A DNA stretch of 64,000 nucleotides from Sphingobium aromaticiconvertens (GCF_037154075.1 NZ_JBANRJ010000001.1:248001-312000), one strand, 5' to 3'; positions 1 through 9,638 are shown, numbered from the stretch's first letter. Numbers and translations: made by a program. Notes: a model not told the origin generated them from the sequence alone.

Positions 1-1178
1 GCCGCCTGCCCCGTCCGCGCCGCCCGCTATGGCGGCTGGCGATCACCAACCTCTATCGCCCCGGCGCGCAGACCGCCGCGCTGGTAGTGGCGCTGGGCCT
101 TGCCCTTACCCTGTTCGTGACGCTGGCGGGCATCCAGACCAGCCTGCGGGCGGAGATTGCGCGGACGGTGCCGGAAAAGGCGCCCGACCAGTTCGTGCTC
201 GACATCCCATCGGCAAAGGAAGCGACCTTCCGCGCGATCCTGACGATCCGCGCGCCGGGCGCGACGGTCAATGTGGTACCCGCATTGCGAGGCCGGATCG
301 TTGGCTATGGCGATGTTCGCGTGGCCGACCTCAAGGAAATACCCGAAGGCGCATGGTTCCTGCGCGGCGAGCGCGGCGTCACCTATAGCGCCACCTTGCC
401 GCAGGGCAGCGATCTGGTGGCCGGTCAGTGGTGGCCGCGCGATTATACCGGGCCGCCCTTGGTGTCGCTGGACGAGGAAGCGGCCAAAGTTCTGGACATC
501 GGTGTCGGCGACAGCCTGACCGTCAGCCTGTTGGGTCGCGAGATGACGGCGCGGATCGCTTCGCTCCGCAAGGTCAACTGGGACACGATGGGCTTCAACT
601 ATGTGCTGGTCTTTTCCCCCAACGCTCTTGCCAGTGCGCCGCACAGCCTGGCCGCAACCATCACCCTGCCCGACGGCGCGTCGCAGCAGGTGCAGGGCGC
701 AACGACGCGGGCGTTGCTCGCCGCCTTTCCCGGCGTTTCGGTTGTCGCGGTGGGGGAGATTATCGGTCAGGTTGGCAGCCTGCTCGACCAGATGGCGACT
801 GCCATCGTCGCCGCCGCCTCGGTCGCGATCCTTGCCGGGATCGCGGTGCTGGTGGGCGCCATCGCCGCATCGCGTCAGGCGCGCGCCTATGACAGCGTGA
901 TCCTAAAGACATTGGGCGCGACCCGCTGGCAGATATTGGGCACGCAGGCGCTGGAATATGGGCTGCTCGCGGGGATACTGGCGATGGTATCGCTGGCGCT
1001 GGGCAGCGTGGCCGCATGGTTCGTGATCGTGCAGGTCTTCGACTTTGGCTGGGCACCCGACTGGAGCATCGTGCTGGCGACGCTGGGCGGCGGCGCTCTG
1101 CTGACGCTGGGGATCGGGCTGGCGGGATCTATTCCGCTGATGTCGGTGCGACCGGCACGGGCGCTGAGGGCACTGTAA
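1..1178 (+). CDS. ABC transporter permease, FtsX/YbbP-like (5' end missing)
   Basis: The frame is open from the first bases of the window, so the N-terminus lies outside it; about 391 residues are visible. The first visible part (RLAITNLYRPGAQTA, then a hydrophobic stretch) is typical of the start of the second half of large FtsX-like permeases. A long soluble periplasmic-type domain follows, then three hydrophobic segments in the last 130 residues (around AIVAAASVAILAGIAVLVGA, LLAGILAMVSLALGS and VLATLGGGALLTLGIGLAG). The end is SVRPARALRAL, a common C-terminus of this family. These permeases work with a LolD-like ATPase, often in lipid or lipoprotein export; the ATPase should lie upstream. 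The 3' end overlaps the next gene tail-to-tail by 50 bp. Confidence 0.85.
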   Translation, partial: RLPRPRRPLWRLAITNLYRPGAQTAALVVALGLALTLFVTLAGIQTSLRAEIARTVPEKAPDQFVLDIPSAKEATFRAILTIRAPGATVNVVPALRGRIVGYGDVRVADLKEIPEGAWFLRGERGVTYSATLPQGSDLVAGQWWPRDYTGPPLVSLDEEAAKVLDIGVGDSLTVSLLGREMTARIASLRKVNWDTMGFNYVLVFSPNALASAPHSLAATITLPDGASQQVQGATTRALLAAFPGVSVVAVGEIIGQVGSLLDQMATAIVAAASVAILAGIAVLVGAIAASRQARAYDSVILKTLGATRWQILGTQALEYGLLAGILAMVSLALGSVAAWFVIVQVFDFGWAPDWSIVLATLGGGALLTLGIGLAGSIPLMSVRPARALRAL

Positions 1179-2259
1179 CGCCCCCGCCACGCCGCACATC
1201 GGTGAAGATATCCCACGCCGCGATGAAAAGCGCGGCGATCACCGGGCCGATGACGAAGCCATTGATGCCGAACGCCTCGATCCCGCCCAGCGTGGAGATC
1301 AGCACCACATAATCGGGCATCCGCGTATCTCGTCCGACCAATATGGGGCGCAGCAGATTGTCGACCATGCCGATCACCAGCACGCCGCAGCCGACCAGCA
1401 CGGCCCCCTGCCACATTGCGCCGGTGGCAAAGAGATAGATGGCGACGGGTACCCAGATGATGGCAGTGCCGATCGCGGGCAGCAGCGAGAAGAAACCCAT
1501 CATCACCCCCCACAACAGCGCGCCGGGAATGTCGAGAATGTAGAAGACGACGCCACCGATGAACCCCTGAACGATGGCGACGACCACGCTGCCCTTGATT
1601 GTCGCACGGATCACGGTGACGAATTTTTCCGCAAGCGCCTCCCGATGCTGGCCGTGCAACGGCACGGCGCGGGCAAAGCGGATGAGCAGCCCATCGCCAT
1701 CACGCAGCAGGAAGTAGGTGAGGTACAGCATCACGCCCAAGCCGACGAGGAAGCTGAACGCGCCCTGCCCGATCGAGAAGGCCTGTGCCGCCAGCGTCCG
1801 TACACCACTCGCCACGCCCGCGCCCAGCATGTCGCGTGCGGCAGCAAAGCTGGTCAGGCCCAGACGGCGCAGCCAGCTCGACGCCCAGGTCGGCAGCACT
1901 GACAGAAAATCAGGCCAGAGATGGGTGATGTCGAACTGGCCAGCGCGAATGCGGGCATAAAGGGCGGTCGCCTCCTGCAACAAGGCCATGCTGAGGAAAA
2001 TGGCGGGTATGATGACCAGCGCGATGATGACGATCAGCGTCAGCGCGGCGGCACTGTTGCGATGCCCCGGCAGTGCGCGCAGAAATCCGCGATTCATCGG
2101 CGCGAACAGGATCGCCGCAACCAGTCCCCACAGAATCGCGCCGAAAAAAGGTCCAATCACCCAGCCAAGCGCCAGCGAAATGAGGACCACCAGGGCAAGG
2201 AAGCCCATATCCTCTATCCGGGATCGATGCGCGTCGGGGCTGGTCATTGTTTCTCGCAT
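1129..2259 (-). CDS. AI-2E family transporter (PerM/YdiK-like membrane protein)
   Basis: 376 residues, the usual length for the family. Hydrophobic segments are visible near the N-terminus (FLALVVLISLALGWVIGPFF), at about 70-90, in the middle (FSFLVGLGVMLYLTYFLL) and in four closely spaced segments towards the C-terminus, ending with ALFIAAWDIF. The motif DNLLRPILVG followed by GGIEAFGINGFVIGPV is the family signature. Some members export AI-2 and others act as Na+/H+ antiporters, so the substrate cannot be read from sequence. A start at the second Met (MTSPDAH, four codons in) is also possible. Its 3' end overlaps the permease gene on the other strand. Confidence 0.9.
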   Translation of the reverse strand: MRETMTSPDAHRSRIEDMGFLALVVLISLALGWVIGPFFGAILWGLVAAILFAPMNRGFLRALPGHRNSAAALTLIVIIALVIIPAIFLSMALLQEATALYARIRAGQFDITHLWPDFLSVLPTWASSWLRRLGLTSFAAARDMLGAGVASGVRTLAAQAFSIGQGAFSFLVGLGVMLYLTYFLLRDGDGLLIRFARAVPLHGQHREALAEKFVTVIRATIKGSVVVAIVQGFIGGVVFYILDIPGALLWGVMMGFFSLLPAIGTAIIWVPVAIYLFATGAMWQGAVLVGCGVLVIGMVDNLLRPILVGRDTRMPDYVVLISTLGGIEAFGINGFVIGPVIAALFIAAWDIFTDVRRGGGVTVPSAPVPVAPTSAE

Positions 2260-2328
2260 CTCTTGCGGCCTGGCACCGACATGGCATCGGCTGAATAGTT
2301 GGCGATGGGCGCCCCCCTGCTGCCCGGC

Positions 2329-3594
2329 CTAGGGCCGGACCTGCCCCGCGCCACGCACCAGCCATTTATAGGTGGTCAGCCCCTCCAGCGCGACCGGCCC
2401 GCGTGCATGCAGGCGCCCGGTCGAAATACCGATTTCCGCGCCCAGCCCAAACTCGCCGCCATCGGCGAACTGGGTGGAGGCGTTCCACATGACGATGGCG
2501 CTGTCGCAGGCGCTCAGGAAATGCTCGGCGATGGCGGCGTCTTCGGTAATGATCGCGTCGGTATGATGGCTGCCATGCGCGGCGATATGGGCGAGCGCGC
2601 CCTCCATCCCGTCGACCATGCGGACCGAGACGATGGCCTCGAGATATTCGGTATCCCAATCCTCCTCGCTCGCCGCCGTGACGCGACCATCCAGCGCCGT
2701 CACCGCCTCATCCCCGCGCACCGCGCAGCCCGCGTCGAGCAGCGCGCGCACCAGCGCTGTCGGATCGGCATAGCCCCGATCGACCAGCACCGTCTCGGTC
2801 GCGCCGCACACGCCCGTGCGGCGCAGCTTCGCATTGACCACCAGCGCACTCGCCATGGCGGGATCGGCAGCAGCATCGACATAGCTGTGATTGATACCGT
2901 CGAGATGAGCCAGCACGGGCACCCGCGCCTCTTCCTGCACCCGCGCAACCAGACTCTTGCCCCCACGCGGCACGATCATGTCGATATATTGCGACGCCTT
3001 GAGCAAGGCGCCCACCACCGCGCGATCGGTCGTGGGAACCAGTTGCACCGCATCCTCGGGCAGGCCCGCCGCGACGATGCCCTGAACCATGGCGGTATGG
3101 ATCGCACGATTGCTCTCTTTCGCCTCGCTACCGCCGCGCAGGATGACGGCATTGCCCGCGCGCAGGCACAAAGCAGCGGCATCGGCGGTGACGTTGGGGC
3201 GGCTTTCGTAGATGATGCCGATGACGCCCAGCGGCACCCGAACACGGCTCAGCTTCAGGCCGTTGGGCCGCTCGCTTTCCTCGATCACTTCGCCCAACGG
3301 ATTGTGCAGACGCGCCACCTGTTCGACCCCGTCGGCGGTGGCGGCGATGCGTGCATCGTCCAGCTTCAACCGGTCGAGCATCGCGGGCGACAATCCGTTG
3401 GCGGCGGCATTTTCCATGTCGCGCATATTGGCGGCCAATATCGCCGGCGCACCATCGCGCAAGGCCTGGGCCGCACGCAGCAACGCGTCCGCCTTTTGTG
3501 CGTCACTGGCGCTGGCAAGCAGGGCAGCGGCGCGGCGCGCGCGCGCGCCCATCGTCGCGATCAACATCTCGGGAGTTTGCGTCAAATCATTCAT
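2329..3594 (-). CDS. proA: Gamma-glutamyl phosphate reductase
   Basis: 421 residues, full length. ProA reduces gamma-glutamyl phosphate to glutamate 5-semialdehyde with NADPH, the second step of proline synthesis in the cytoplasm. Family motifs are present: [16 protein letters not shown], the glycine-rich [19 protein letters not shown], and the catalytic cysteine at about residue 263 in [11 protein letters not shown]. The C-terminus [17 protein letters not shown] is typical. proB, often the partner gene, is not next to it here. About 280 bp separate it from the upstream LuxR-type gene and contain strong inverted repeats that could control it. Confidence 0.97.
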   Translation of the reverse strand: MNDLTQTPEMLIATMGARARRAAALLASASDAQKADALLRAAQALRDGAPAILAANMRDMENAAANGLSPAMLDRLKLDDARIAATADGVEQVARLHNPLGEVIEESERPNGLKLSRVRVPLGVIGIIYESRPNVTADAAALCLRAGNAVILRGGSEAKESNRAIHTAMVQGIVAAGLPEDAVQLVPTTDRAVVGALLKASQYIDMIVPRGGKSLVARVQEEARVPVLAHLDGINHSYVDAAADPAMASALVVNAKLRRTGVCGATETVLVDRGYADPTALVRALLDAGCAVRGDEAVTALDGRVTAASEEDWDTEYLEAIVSVRMVDGMEGALAHIAAHGSHHTDAIITEDAAIAEHFLSACDSAIVMWNASTQFADGGEFGLGAEIGISTGRLHARGPVALEGLTTYKWLVRGAGQVRP

Positions 3595-3731
3595 CTGTGG
3601 CCGTGCCTTTCACCATTGGCCTTAGCATGGCGCTCCGGGCAACGAAACCATTGCCATCGATCAGCCTTTGACAAGGCCTGTCAGGGGAAAGGGGATGCAC
3701 AGGCCGCCAGTCAGATGGCAACAACATGATG

Positions 3732-3772
3732 CCGACGGCCGGATCGTGGGTCGCATACGATCCGGTCGTCGG
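3732..3772. repeat. Long inverted repeat between the LuxR-type gene and proA
   Basis: Arms 3732-3747 and 3757-3772 are complementary over 16 positions with one G-T pair, around a 9-nt centre. No T-run follows on either strand, so it is not a classical terminator. It is followed at once by a second perfect repeat (3773-3788, arms TGGCAGT and ACTGCCA around GG). Both lie downstream of the LuxR-type gene and upstream of proA on the same strand, so they could form mRNA hairpins or operator sites. Confidence 0.6.
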
Positions 3773-3874
3773 TGGCAGTGGACTGCCATGTCCGGCCCTT
3801 ACTCTCACCGATCCGCGGGCGCATACCCCAAAGAGGGTAAGACGGTCCGATCGGGATCAAATTCGTCGCCGCGA

Positions 3875-4969
3875 TCAACCGCCCAACAGGGTGACGATCC
3901 GCACAAGTTGCGATTCACGATTGCAGCCGGTCTTTTCATACAGGCTGCGTATCTGCGCTTTCAATGTCTCGGTCGAGACGCCCCGCGCGGCTGCGATCGC
4001 TGGCCGCGTGGCGCCGGACGCGATGCGTAGCGCGATATCCGCCTCTGCACGGGTCAGGTGGAACGTCCCGATCAGCGCGCGGGCCTGACGATCGGTCGGG
4101 GTGCCCAGGCGCGCGGTGATGATGGCGCGCGGGGCGAAGGGCAAATCCCAGGCGCGACGGGGAAGCGGAAAGATTTCCAGCAGTATCGCCACGCCGCCCT
4201 CATCGTCGGGCAACGGCACGGGATCGGGGAGCTGGGCCGGGGGCGTCAGCACGGTGTAAAGCGCCCGCGCGATTCGCCTTGCCTCATCTGCTCGCATAGT
4301 GCCGAGCCGCCCATCCTTGAGCGTCAATCGCGTATCCGCCAGCAACCGATCCGCCGCCGGTGTCATGCCACCAACCCGCCCGCTACCATCGACCAGCCAG
4401 CAGGCCTTGTCCATCGCCTCGAACGTGCCCGCCAGCAATGCAAAGCCCTGTAGTTCGATCGCCCGCTGCATCCGCACCGCCGCGCCCGCATGGGCAGCGA
4501 GTCGTGCGAAGAGGTCGCGCTGCTCGATGCTGCTGCGCCCATCCCTTTCCCCACGCAGCAAGGCCAGACCGATCATGCTGCCCTTGTCGACCAACAGGCG
4601 TGTCTGGCACCCATGGGGAATGTCGAGATCCGAACACAAGTCGAGATAGTCGTCCCCGCGCAGCGTGTCGCGCACATCGTCATAATGCGCTTCATGGACG
4701 ATCGGCGCCCCATTGCCGACCCTGTCGGCAGCGACGCGGAAATTAACATCGGGGGTGACCAGATTCATGGCCCCGGCCGATACGAGCATAGCCTCGTCGA
4801 CCCCGCTGACCCAGTTGAAGGCGGCAGCGCCGGGGCCAAAGCCGATCAACTGACCATGCGCCGATCCGGTCGCGTCGGCCATTTCGCCCAAAACGTCCCG
4901 CCACAGATGCGGCTCCAGCGCCGCTTCTATGAAACGGTCGGCCCACCGATCGGCGTCCGCCATGCCCAT
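3875..4969 (-). CDS. LuxR-type helix-turn-helix regulator, ligand unknown
   Basis: 364 residues. The C-terminal 65 residues form a LuxR-type DNA-binding domain: LTRAEADIALRIASG, then ARGVSTETLKAQIRSLYEKT and GCNRESQLVRIV. The N-terminal 290 residues look like a sensory region with weak GAF/PAS character (residues 10-180) followed by a second small domain. There is no receiver domain and no luxI-type synthase nearby, so this is an orphan regulator. The start may be Met1 or Met3; GAGGC sits just upstream of both. The target is unknown; proA and the flavoprotein are the nearest genes. Confidence 0.85.
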   Translation of the reverse strand: MGMADADRWADRFIEAALEPHLWRDVLGEMADATGSAHGQLIGFGPGAAAFNWVSGVDEAMLVSAGAMNLVTPDVNFRVAADRVGNGAPIVHEAHYDDVRDTLRGDDYLDLCSDLDIPHGCQTRLLVDKGSMIGLALLRGERDGRSSIEQRDLFARLAAHAGAAVRMQRAIELQGFALLAGTFEAMDKACWLVDGSGRVGGMTPAADRLLADTRLTLKDGRLGTMRADEARRIARALYTVLTPPAQLPDPVPLPDDEGGVAILLEIFPLPRRAWDLPFAPRAIITARLGTPTDRQARALIGTFHLTRAEADIALRIASGATRPAIAAARGVSTETLKAQIRSLYEKTGCNRESQLVRIVTLLGG

Positions 4970-5042
4970 GCCTCAGCCTTCCCCCGACTGCCCCACTCTT
5001 TCCTCCGCCAACTGCAAGACGGAGTCAAATGGCGTATTTCCG

Positions 5043-6218
5043 TCAGAGTGCCTGGCCAGCCACCCAGCCGCTCGCCCAGGCCCATTGGAAATTATAGCCG
5101 CCCAACCAGCCGGTCACATCCACCGCTTCGCCGATCACATGAAGGCCAGGTAGGCGCTTTGCCTCCATCGTCTGTTGGGACAGGCCATCGGTGGCGATCC
5201 CGCCCACCGTCACCTCCGCCTTGGCGAAACCCTCCGTCCCATTGGGGGTGAAGGGCCAATCCGACAGGCGCCGCGTGGCATCAAGCAGCGCACGGTCCGA
5301 CAGGTTCGCCAATTCGCCCGACAGGCCGATGCGCTCGGCCAGCGCGTCGGCCAGCCGCGAGGGCAGATGCCCGCCCAGCACCGCACCCAGCGTGCTGCGC
5401 GGACGGGCTCGTTTCGCCTCGACCAGCCATTGCGGGGACTGATCGGGCAGCAGGTCGATCGCGATCGGTTGACCATGCCGCCAATAGGAGGAGATCTGAA
5501 GGATCGCCGGACCGGACAGCCCCTTATGCGTGAACAGCGCCGCCTCACGAAATTTTGCCTTGCCGCAGCGCACTTCGACCGGGGCGGAGACGCCGGACAG
5601 CGCGCGAAAAAGCACATCGTCCCCACCCAGCGTAAGCGGCACCAGCGCCGGGCGCGGCTCCACCACCTTGAGGCCGAACTGGCGGGCCAGCCCATAGGCG
5701 AAGTCGGACGCGCCCAGCTTTGGAATGGACGGGCCGCCCGTGGCGATCACCAGCGCTGGTGCGCTACTTAAGGTTCCACCATGACGCACGGTGAAGCTGG
5801 CATCGGCGTGGGTGACATCGGTGATGGACTTGCCAAAAGCGAAATCGACCCCGCCCTTGCCGCATTCCGCCATCAACATGGCTACGATCTGCCGCGCCGA
5901 GCCGTCGCAAAAGAGCTGCCCCAGCGTCTTTTCATGCCAGGCAATGCCATAGGCATCGACCAGGGCGATGAAATCCTGCGCGCTGTATCGGCTCAATGCC
6001 GAGCGGGCAAAATGCGGATTGGCCGACAGATAGCGGTCCGGCGCGGTATGGATATTGGTGAAGTTACAGCGCCCGCCGCCCGAAATCAGGATCTTGGCGC
6101 CTGGTCCCGCCGTATGGTCGATAACCAGCACGCGCCGACCGCGCTGTCCCGCAACACCGGCGCAGAACAAGCCCGCCCCGCCCGCGCCAAGGACAATCGC
6201 GTCATAAGGGCCACTCAA
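5043..6218 (-). CDS. NAD(P)/FAD-dependent oxidoreductase, BaiN/YhiN (HI0933) family
   Basis: 391 residues. The N-terminal FAD-binding Rossmann motif reads VLGAGGAGLFCAGVAGQRG, and ISGGGRCNFTN is the family hallmark. The C-terminus TGWLGGYNFQWAWASGWVAG is also characteristic, with the second dinucleotide motif spread between ATGGPS and GEAVDVTG. The substrate is not known for most members; BaiN itself acts in bile acid dehydroxylation, which is unlikely here. The start used is a TTG codon (6216-6218), chosen because the Rossmann fold begins eight residues later; no better start exists upstream. Confidence 0.88.
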   Translation of the reverse strand: MSGPYDAIVLGAGGAGLFCAGVAGQRGRRVLVIDHTAGPGAKILISGGGRCNFTNIHTAPDRYLSANPHFARSALSRYSAQDFIALVDAYGIAWHEKTLGQLFCDGSARQIVAMLMAECGKGGVDFAFGKSITDVTHADASFTVRHGGTLSSAPALVIATGGPSIPKLGASDFAYGLARQFGLKVVEPRPALVPLTLGGDDVLFRALSGVSAPVEVRCGKAKFREAALFTHKGLSGPAILQISSYWRHGQPIAIDLLPDQSPQWLVEAKRARPRSTLGAVLGGHLPSRLADALAERIGLSGELANLSDRALLDATRRLSDWPFTPNGTEGFAKAEVTVGGIATDGLSQQTMEAKRLPGLHVIGEAVDVTGWLGGYNFQWAWASGWVAGQAL

Positions 6219-6240
6219 GAATGCGGCCTGTTCAGACCGC

Positions 6241-6888
6241 TCATGCCGCTTGCGCCAGCACTTCGTCCTTCACGGCCCGAAAGACACGGCAGGGCGGAAT
6301 GTTGAACCATTCCACCTCTTCCTTGATCCGGTCGAACAGCGGGTTGAGTAGCCGATGGGTGAAGCGGGAATATTGGTAGACGAGAAATTCGCCGCCGGGT
6401 CGCAGGGCAGCCCGCGTCTCAGCACAGATCGCTTCGCCGACCCCCTTAGGCAGGGTGGAGTAGGGCAGGCCCGACAGGACATAGTCGGCCTGACGATGGC
6501 CGGCCTCGGCAATGAAGCGGCGAACATCCGCTGCCGATCCATGCACAGCGCGAAGGCGGGGATCATCGATCTCCGAAGCCAGATAGGATATGAAATCGAG
6601 GTTCAGGTCGATCGCCAGCAACATCGCGTCCGCAGGCAGCCGCTCCAATATGCTGTGGGTGAAGGTGCCGACTCCCGGACCATATTCGACAAACAGCCGG
6701 GTGTTGGCCCAGTCGACATCGTCCAGCATCCTGTCGACCAGCATGGGCGAGGAAGGAATGATCGACCCGATCATGCCCGGGTGCTTCATGAACTGGCGGA
6801 AAAACATGCCCCAGCCACTGAAGAACCGACGCGCCCGTTCCAGCATTGAAGCCCGCTTATGCTGCTTTTTCAAGGGTATGGAAGCCAT
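6241..6888 (-). CDS. Class I SAM-dependent methyltransferase, phospholipid N-methyltransferase-like
   Basis: 215 residues from the ATG at 6886-6888, chosen because GGCGGGA lies just upstream; an in-frame ATG 19 codons earlier (6945) is less likely. The SAM-binding motif is VEYGPGVGTFT, with LLAIDLN as the acidic loop and DYVLSGLPYSTLP as motif IV. The N-terminal segment FFRQFMKHPGMIGSIIPSS is typical of proteins annotated as phospholipid N-methyltransferases (PmtA-like), which make phosphatidylcholine from phosphatidylethanolamine, and resembles KsgA-like enzymes in fold. The activity is inferred. It lies 22 bp upstream of the flavoprotein gene on the same strand, so the two may be co-transcribed. 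Confidence 0.8.
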   Translation of the reverse strand: MASIPLKKQHKRASMLERARRFFSGWGMFFRQFMKHPGMIGSIIPSSPMLVDRMLDDVDWANTRLFVEYGPGVGTFTHSILERLPADAMLLAIDLNLDFISYLASEIDDPRLRAVHGSAADVRRFIAEAGHRQADYVLSGLPYSTLPKGVGEAICAETRAALRPGGEFLVYQYSRFTHRLLNPLFDRIKEEVEWFNIPPCRVFRAVKDEVLAQAA

Positions 6889-6992
6889 TACGTCCCGCCT
6901 GTTCCTACTCTGTCGTGGCGTGGCAAATATGCCGCCGGGATGCAAGGCGCTTCATGCGCCCTGCCTATCCAACTCCCCGGCGGTCTATGGGT

Positions 6993-9302
6993 TCAATCTG
7001 TCCCGGACAGCTTCGTCCCCTCGCGAGGGCGAAGCATTCCGGGAACGACGAAGCCGATCGGATCGACCTGCATCGCGCTTTGCTTCAGCGTCGCACGAAT
7101 TTCCTCATATTCGCGCTCCATTTCGGGCGTGACGGAAGCGCGGGTTTCTTCCAGCGCATCGGTGAAATGGTACATGGACACCGCCTCCACCTGCAACGAT
7201 TCACGCAAGGCGAAAAGGCCTGCCCGGCGGACCAGATCCTCCAAATCCGCGCCCGTGAAACGTTCCGTCCGTTCGGCCAGCCGGTCCAGATCAACATCCG
7301 CGCCAAGCGGCATCTTGCTCGTGTGGATGTCCAGGATACGCCGCCGCCCCGCCTCGTCAGGAACGGGAACGTAGATCAACTCGTCGAACCGACCTGGCCG
7401 AAGCAACGCCGGGTCCACAAGCGTCGGGCGGTTTGTGGCGCCGATCACCACGACCGATTGCAGTTCCTCAAGGCCATCCATCTCCGAAAGGATGGTGTTC
7501 ACCACCCGCTCCGTCACCGCCGGTTCACCAAGCCCCCCGCCGCGCGCGGGGACAAGGCTGTCCAGTTCGTCGATGAAGATCACCGTCGGTGCCACCTGCC
7601 GCGCGCGGGCGAACAGGCGGGCAATCTGCTGCTCGCTCTCGCCATACCATTTGGAAAGCAGGTCACTGGACTTGGTAGCGATGAAATTGGCCTGCGCCTC
7701 CCGCGCAACCGCCTTCGCCAGCAGCGTCTTGCCGGTACCGGGCGGCCCATAAAGCAGGAAGCCCTTGGCCGGCCGGATACCCAGTCGCCGAAAAGCCTCG
7801 GGGTCCTTGAGCGGCAGTTCGACGCCTTCCTTCAGCTTCATCTGCGCGTCGTCCAGACCGCCGATGTCGGACCAGCCGATATTGGGCGCCTGCACCATCA
7901 CCTCGCGCATGGCCGAAGGATGGACCCGCTTGAGCGCCGCCATGAAATCCTCCCGCGTGACGGACAATTCCTCCAGCACGTCGGGCGGGATCGTCCCTTC
8001 CTCAAGGTTGAGGCGCGGCATGAAGCGGCGCACTGCATCGATCGCCGCTTCACGGGTGAGCGCCGCCATGTCCGCGCCGACAAAGCCGTAGGTCGTGCGG
8101 GCGAGTTCGGCGAGGTCCACCCCATCGGCCAGCGGCATGCCACGGGTGTGGATACCCAATATCTCCCGCCGCCCGCGTTCGTCGGGGACGCCCACGACGA
8201 TCTCGCGGTCGAAGCGGCCCGGACGACGCAGCGCTTCGTCCAGCGCTTCGGGCCGGTTGGTGGCGGCGATCACGACCAGGTTGATGCGCGGCTCAAGGCC
8301 GTCCATCAGCGTCAGCAACTGGGCGACAAGCCGCTTTTCGGTTTCACCGGTAACTTGCCCCCGCTTGGGCGCAATCGAATCAATCTCGTCGATGAACAGG
8401 ATCGAGGGTGCGGCCTTGGCCGCTGCCTCGAATATCTCACGCAGCTGCTTTTCCGACTCGCCATAAGCCGACCCCATGATCTCCGGTCCGTTGATCAGGA
8501 AGAATTCCGCGTCCGATTCATTGGCGACCGCGCGGGCAAGCCGCGTCTTGCCGGTGCCCGGCGGGCCATGCAGCAGCACGCCGCGCGGCGGATCGACTCC
8601 CAGCCGCAGGAACAGTTCGGGATAACGCAGCGGTAGCTCCACCATCTCGCGCAGCTGGTCGATCGTATCGGCCATGCCGCCGACATCGTCATAAGTGACG
8701 TCAGCGCGCCGCGCTTCGCGCGGTTCCTCATATTCCGGGCGCAGCTCGACCTCTGTCTCGGCGTCAATCTGGACGATACCCTTGGGCAGGGTCGACACGA
8801 CGACGAGGCGAATTTCCTGGAGCGCATAGGCAGGCGCGGACAACATACGCTGCACTTCCAGCGGCATGTCGCCGGGCGGCACCTGCTGCTGCCCGGCAGT
8901 CGCCACGACGTCGCCAGAGGCGAGCGGGCGTTGGAAAAAGACGCGCTTCAGCGCATCGGGATTGCCCTGAAGCCGCAGGTTGCTCTGCGCGGGCGCAAAG
9001 ACCACCCGCTGAGCGGGCCGCGGCTCAATCTTGCGGATCGCCACGAAATCGCCGGAGCCAGCGCCTGCATTGGCGCGCTGAAGCCCGTCCAGCCGGACTA
9101 CGTCCAGTCCTTCGTCTTCCTTATAGGGGCGCACGGCCCGGGCGGGCGTGGTGCGCTTGCCGACGATCTCGATCACGTCGCCTTCGGTCAGGCCCAGCTC
9201 GGCCATCACCGCCAGCGGCAAGCGAGCAAGGCCGCGCCCCGCATCCTCTGGCCGCGCATTGGCAACCTGAATCTTCCGTCCGACATCTTCCTGCTCGGCC
9301 AT
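6993..9302 (-). CDS. Cdc48/p97/VAT-like AAA ATPase with two AAA domains
   Basis: 769 residues, close to archaeal VAT. The N-terminal 190 residues resemble the Cdc48 N domain ([20 protein letters not shown], then a barrel with [12 protein letters not shown]). D1 has Walker [20 protein letters not shown], Walker [16 protein letters not shown] and pore segment GSAYGES. D2 has Walker [20 protein letters not shown], Walker [17 protein letters not shown] and pore segment KWYGES. Arginine fingers and the RPGRFD motifs are present in both. Cdc48 proteins unfold or extract protein substrates as hexamers. Homologs are scattered in bacteria and their substrates are not known. It lacks the eukaryotic C-terminal tail. 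A minus-strand terminator-like hairpin lies 86 nt before its start. Confidence 0.95.
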   Translation of the reverse strand: MAEQEDVGRKIQVANARPEDAGRGLARLPLAVMAELGLTEGDVIEIVGKRTTPARAVRPYKEDEGLDVVRLDGLQRANAGAGSGDFVAIRKIEPRPAQRVVFAPAQSNLRLQGNPDALKRVFFQRPLASGDVVATAGQQQVPPGDMPLEVQRMLSAPAYALQEIRLVVVSTLPKGIVQIDAETEVELRPEYEEPREARRADVTYDDVGGMADTIDQLREMVELPLRYPELFLRLGVDPPRGVLLHGPPGTGKTRLARAVANESDAEFFLINGPEIMGSAYGESEKQLREIFEAAAKAAPSILFIDEIDSIAPKRGQVTGETEKRLVAQLLTLMDGLEPRINLVVIAATNRPEALDEALRRPGRFDREIVVGVPDERGRREILGIHTRGMPLADGVDLAELARTTYGFVGADMAALTREAAIDAVRRFMPRLNLEEGTIPPDVLEELSVTREDFMAALKRVHPSAMREVMVQAPNIGWSDIGGLDDAQMKLKEGVELPLKDPEAFRRLGIRPAKGFLLYGPPGTGKTLLAKAVAREAQANFIATKSSDLLSKWYGESEQQIARLFARARQVAPTVIFIDELDSLVPARGGGLGEPAVTERVVNTILSEMDGLEELQSVVVIGATNRPTLVDPALLRPGRFDELIYVPVPDEAGRRRILDIHTSKMPLGADVDLDRLAERTERFTGADLEDLVRRAGLFALRESLQVEAVSMYHFTDALEETRASVTPEMEREYEEIRATLKQSAMQVDPIGFVVPGMLRPREGTKLSGTD

Positions 9303-9387
9303 GCCTATCCCCGTCCTGCGTCGTGTCTACAGGAGATAGGAAACACCAATGTGCAGCGAAAGTCCCCCGGATCGTTAAGGAGACAAC

Positions 9388-9418
9388 AAAAAAAAGGCCG
9401 ACCAGAACGGCCGACCTT
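9388..9418 (-). terminator. Intrinsic terminator upstream of the Cdc48-like gene
   Basis: On the minus strand a 10-bp stem (9409-9418 with 9394-9403, two G-U pairs), a 5-nt loop and a run of eight T form a textbook intrinsic terminator. On the plus strand the two G-U pairs become A-C mismatches, so the orientation is clear. No minus-strand gene ends here; the nearest upstream minus-strand gene lies beyond 11.7 kb. It must end a small RNA or attenuate the leader of the Cdc48-like gene. Confidence 0.75.
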
Positions 9419-9485
9419 ATAAAGTTTTAGGAGAGGATGCCTGAAAGGCCTGCTCTATGTGCGGCTCCGGCCCCCTCTTCGCAAG
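9388..9485 (-). ncRNA. Candidate small RNA or attenuated leader RNA
   Basis: Inferred from the minus-strand terminator and a plausible -10 hexamer (TATTAT, 9492-9497) about 7 nt before the proposed start. The RNA would be about 98 nt. It holds a short hairpin (GCCT-TTC-AGGC), a CU-rich stretch CCTCTCCTAAAAC that could stay single-stranded and pair with Shine-Dalgarno sequences, and the terminator. An early GGGCCGG could pair with CGGCC of the terminator, which would give an alternative fold. I recognise no known RNA family. Confidence 0.35.
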
Positions 9486-9638
9486 TGCGAAATAATACGA
9501 CCAGTTGCAAAAATTGCATCTTGCCATTTCCAGCAATTTACTGCTCATTATCGAAAGGATGCAGAAATAGTCCTGCGAAAGTGCGAAAAGTCATAAATGA
9601 CGCATTGCAGCAGGCGGCGCTTCGGATATTGAGCGGTT

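Larger units (their letters stand above)
9303..9638. other. Intergenic region between the Cdc48-like gene and the LysR-type gene
   Basis: 336 bp between two divergent genes with no convincing coding frame. It is clearly more AT-rich than its surroundings between about 9480 and 9600. It holds a minus-strand intrinsic terminator (9388-9418), a possible minus-strand -10 element (TATTAT on that strand, 9492-9497), and presumably the promoters of both flanking genes. Confidence 0.7.

Noticed and set aside
2299..3729. Long plus-strand open frame opposite proA
   Set aside because: The same kind of GC-driven shadow; proA on the minus strand has full-length conserved motifs.
6846..8636. Long open frame on the plus strand opposite the Cdc48-like gene
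   Set aside because: It is a GC-rich shadow of the true gene, with no domain, low-complexity Arg/His/Gln content and no ribosome binding site.
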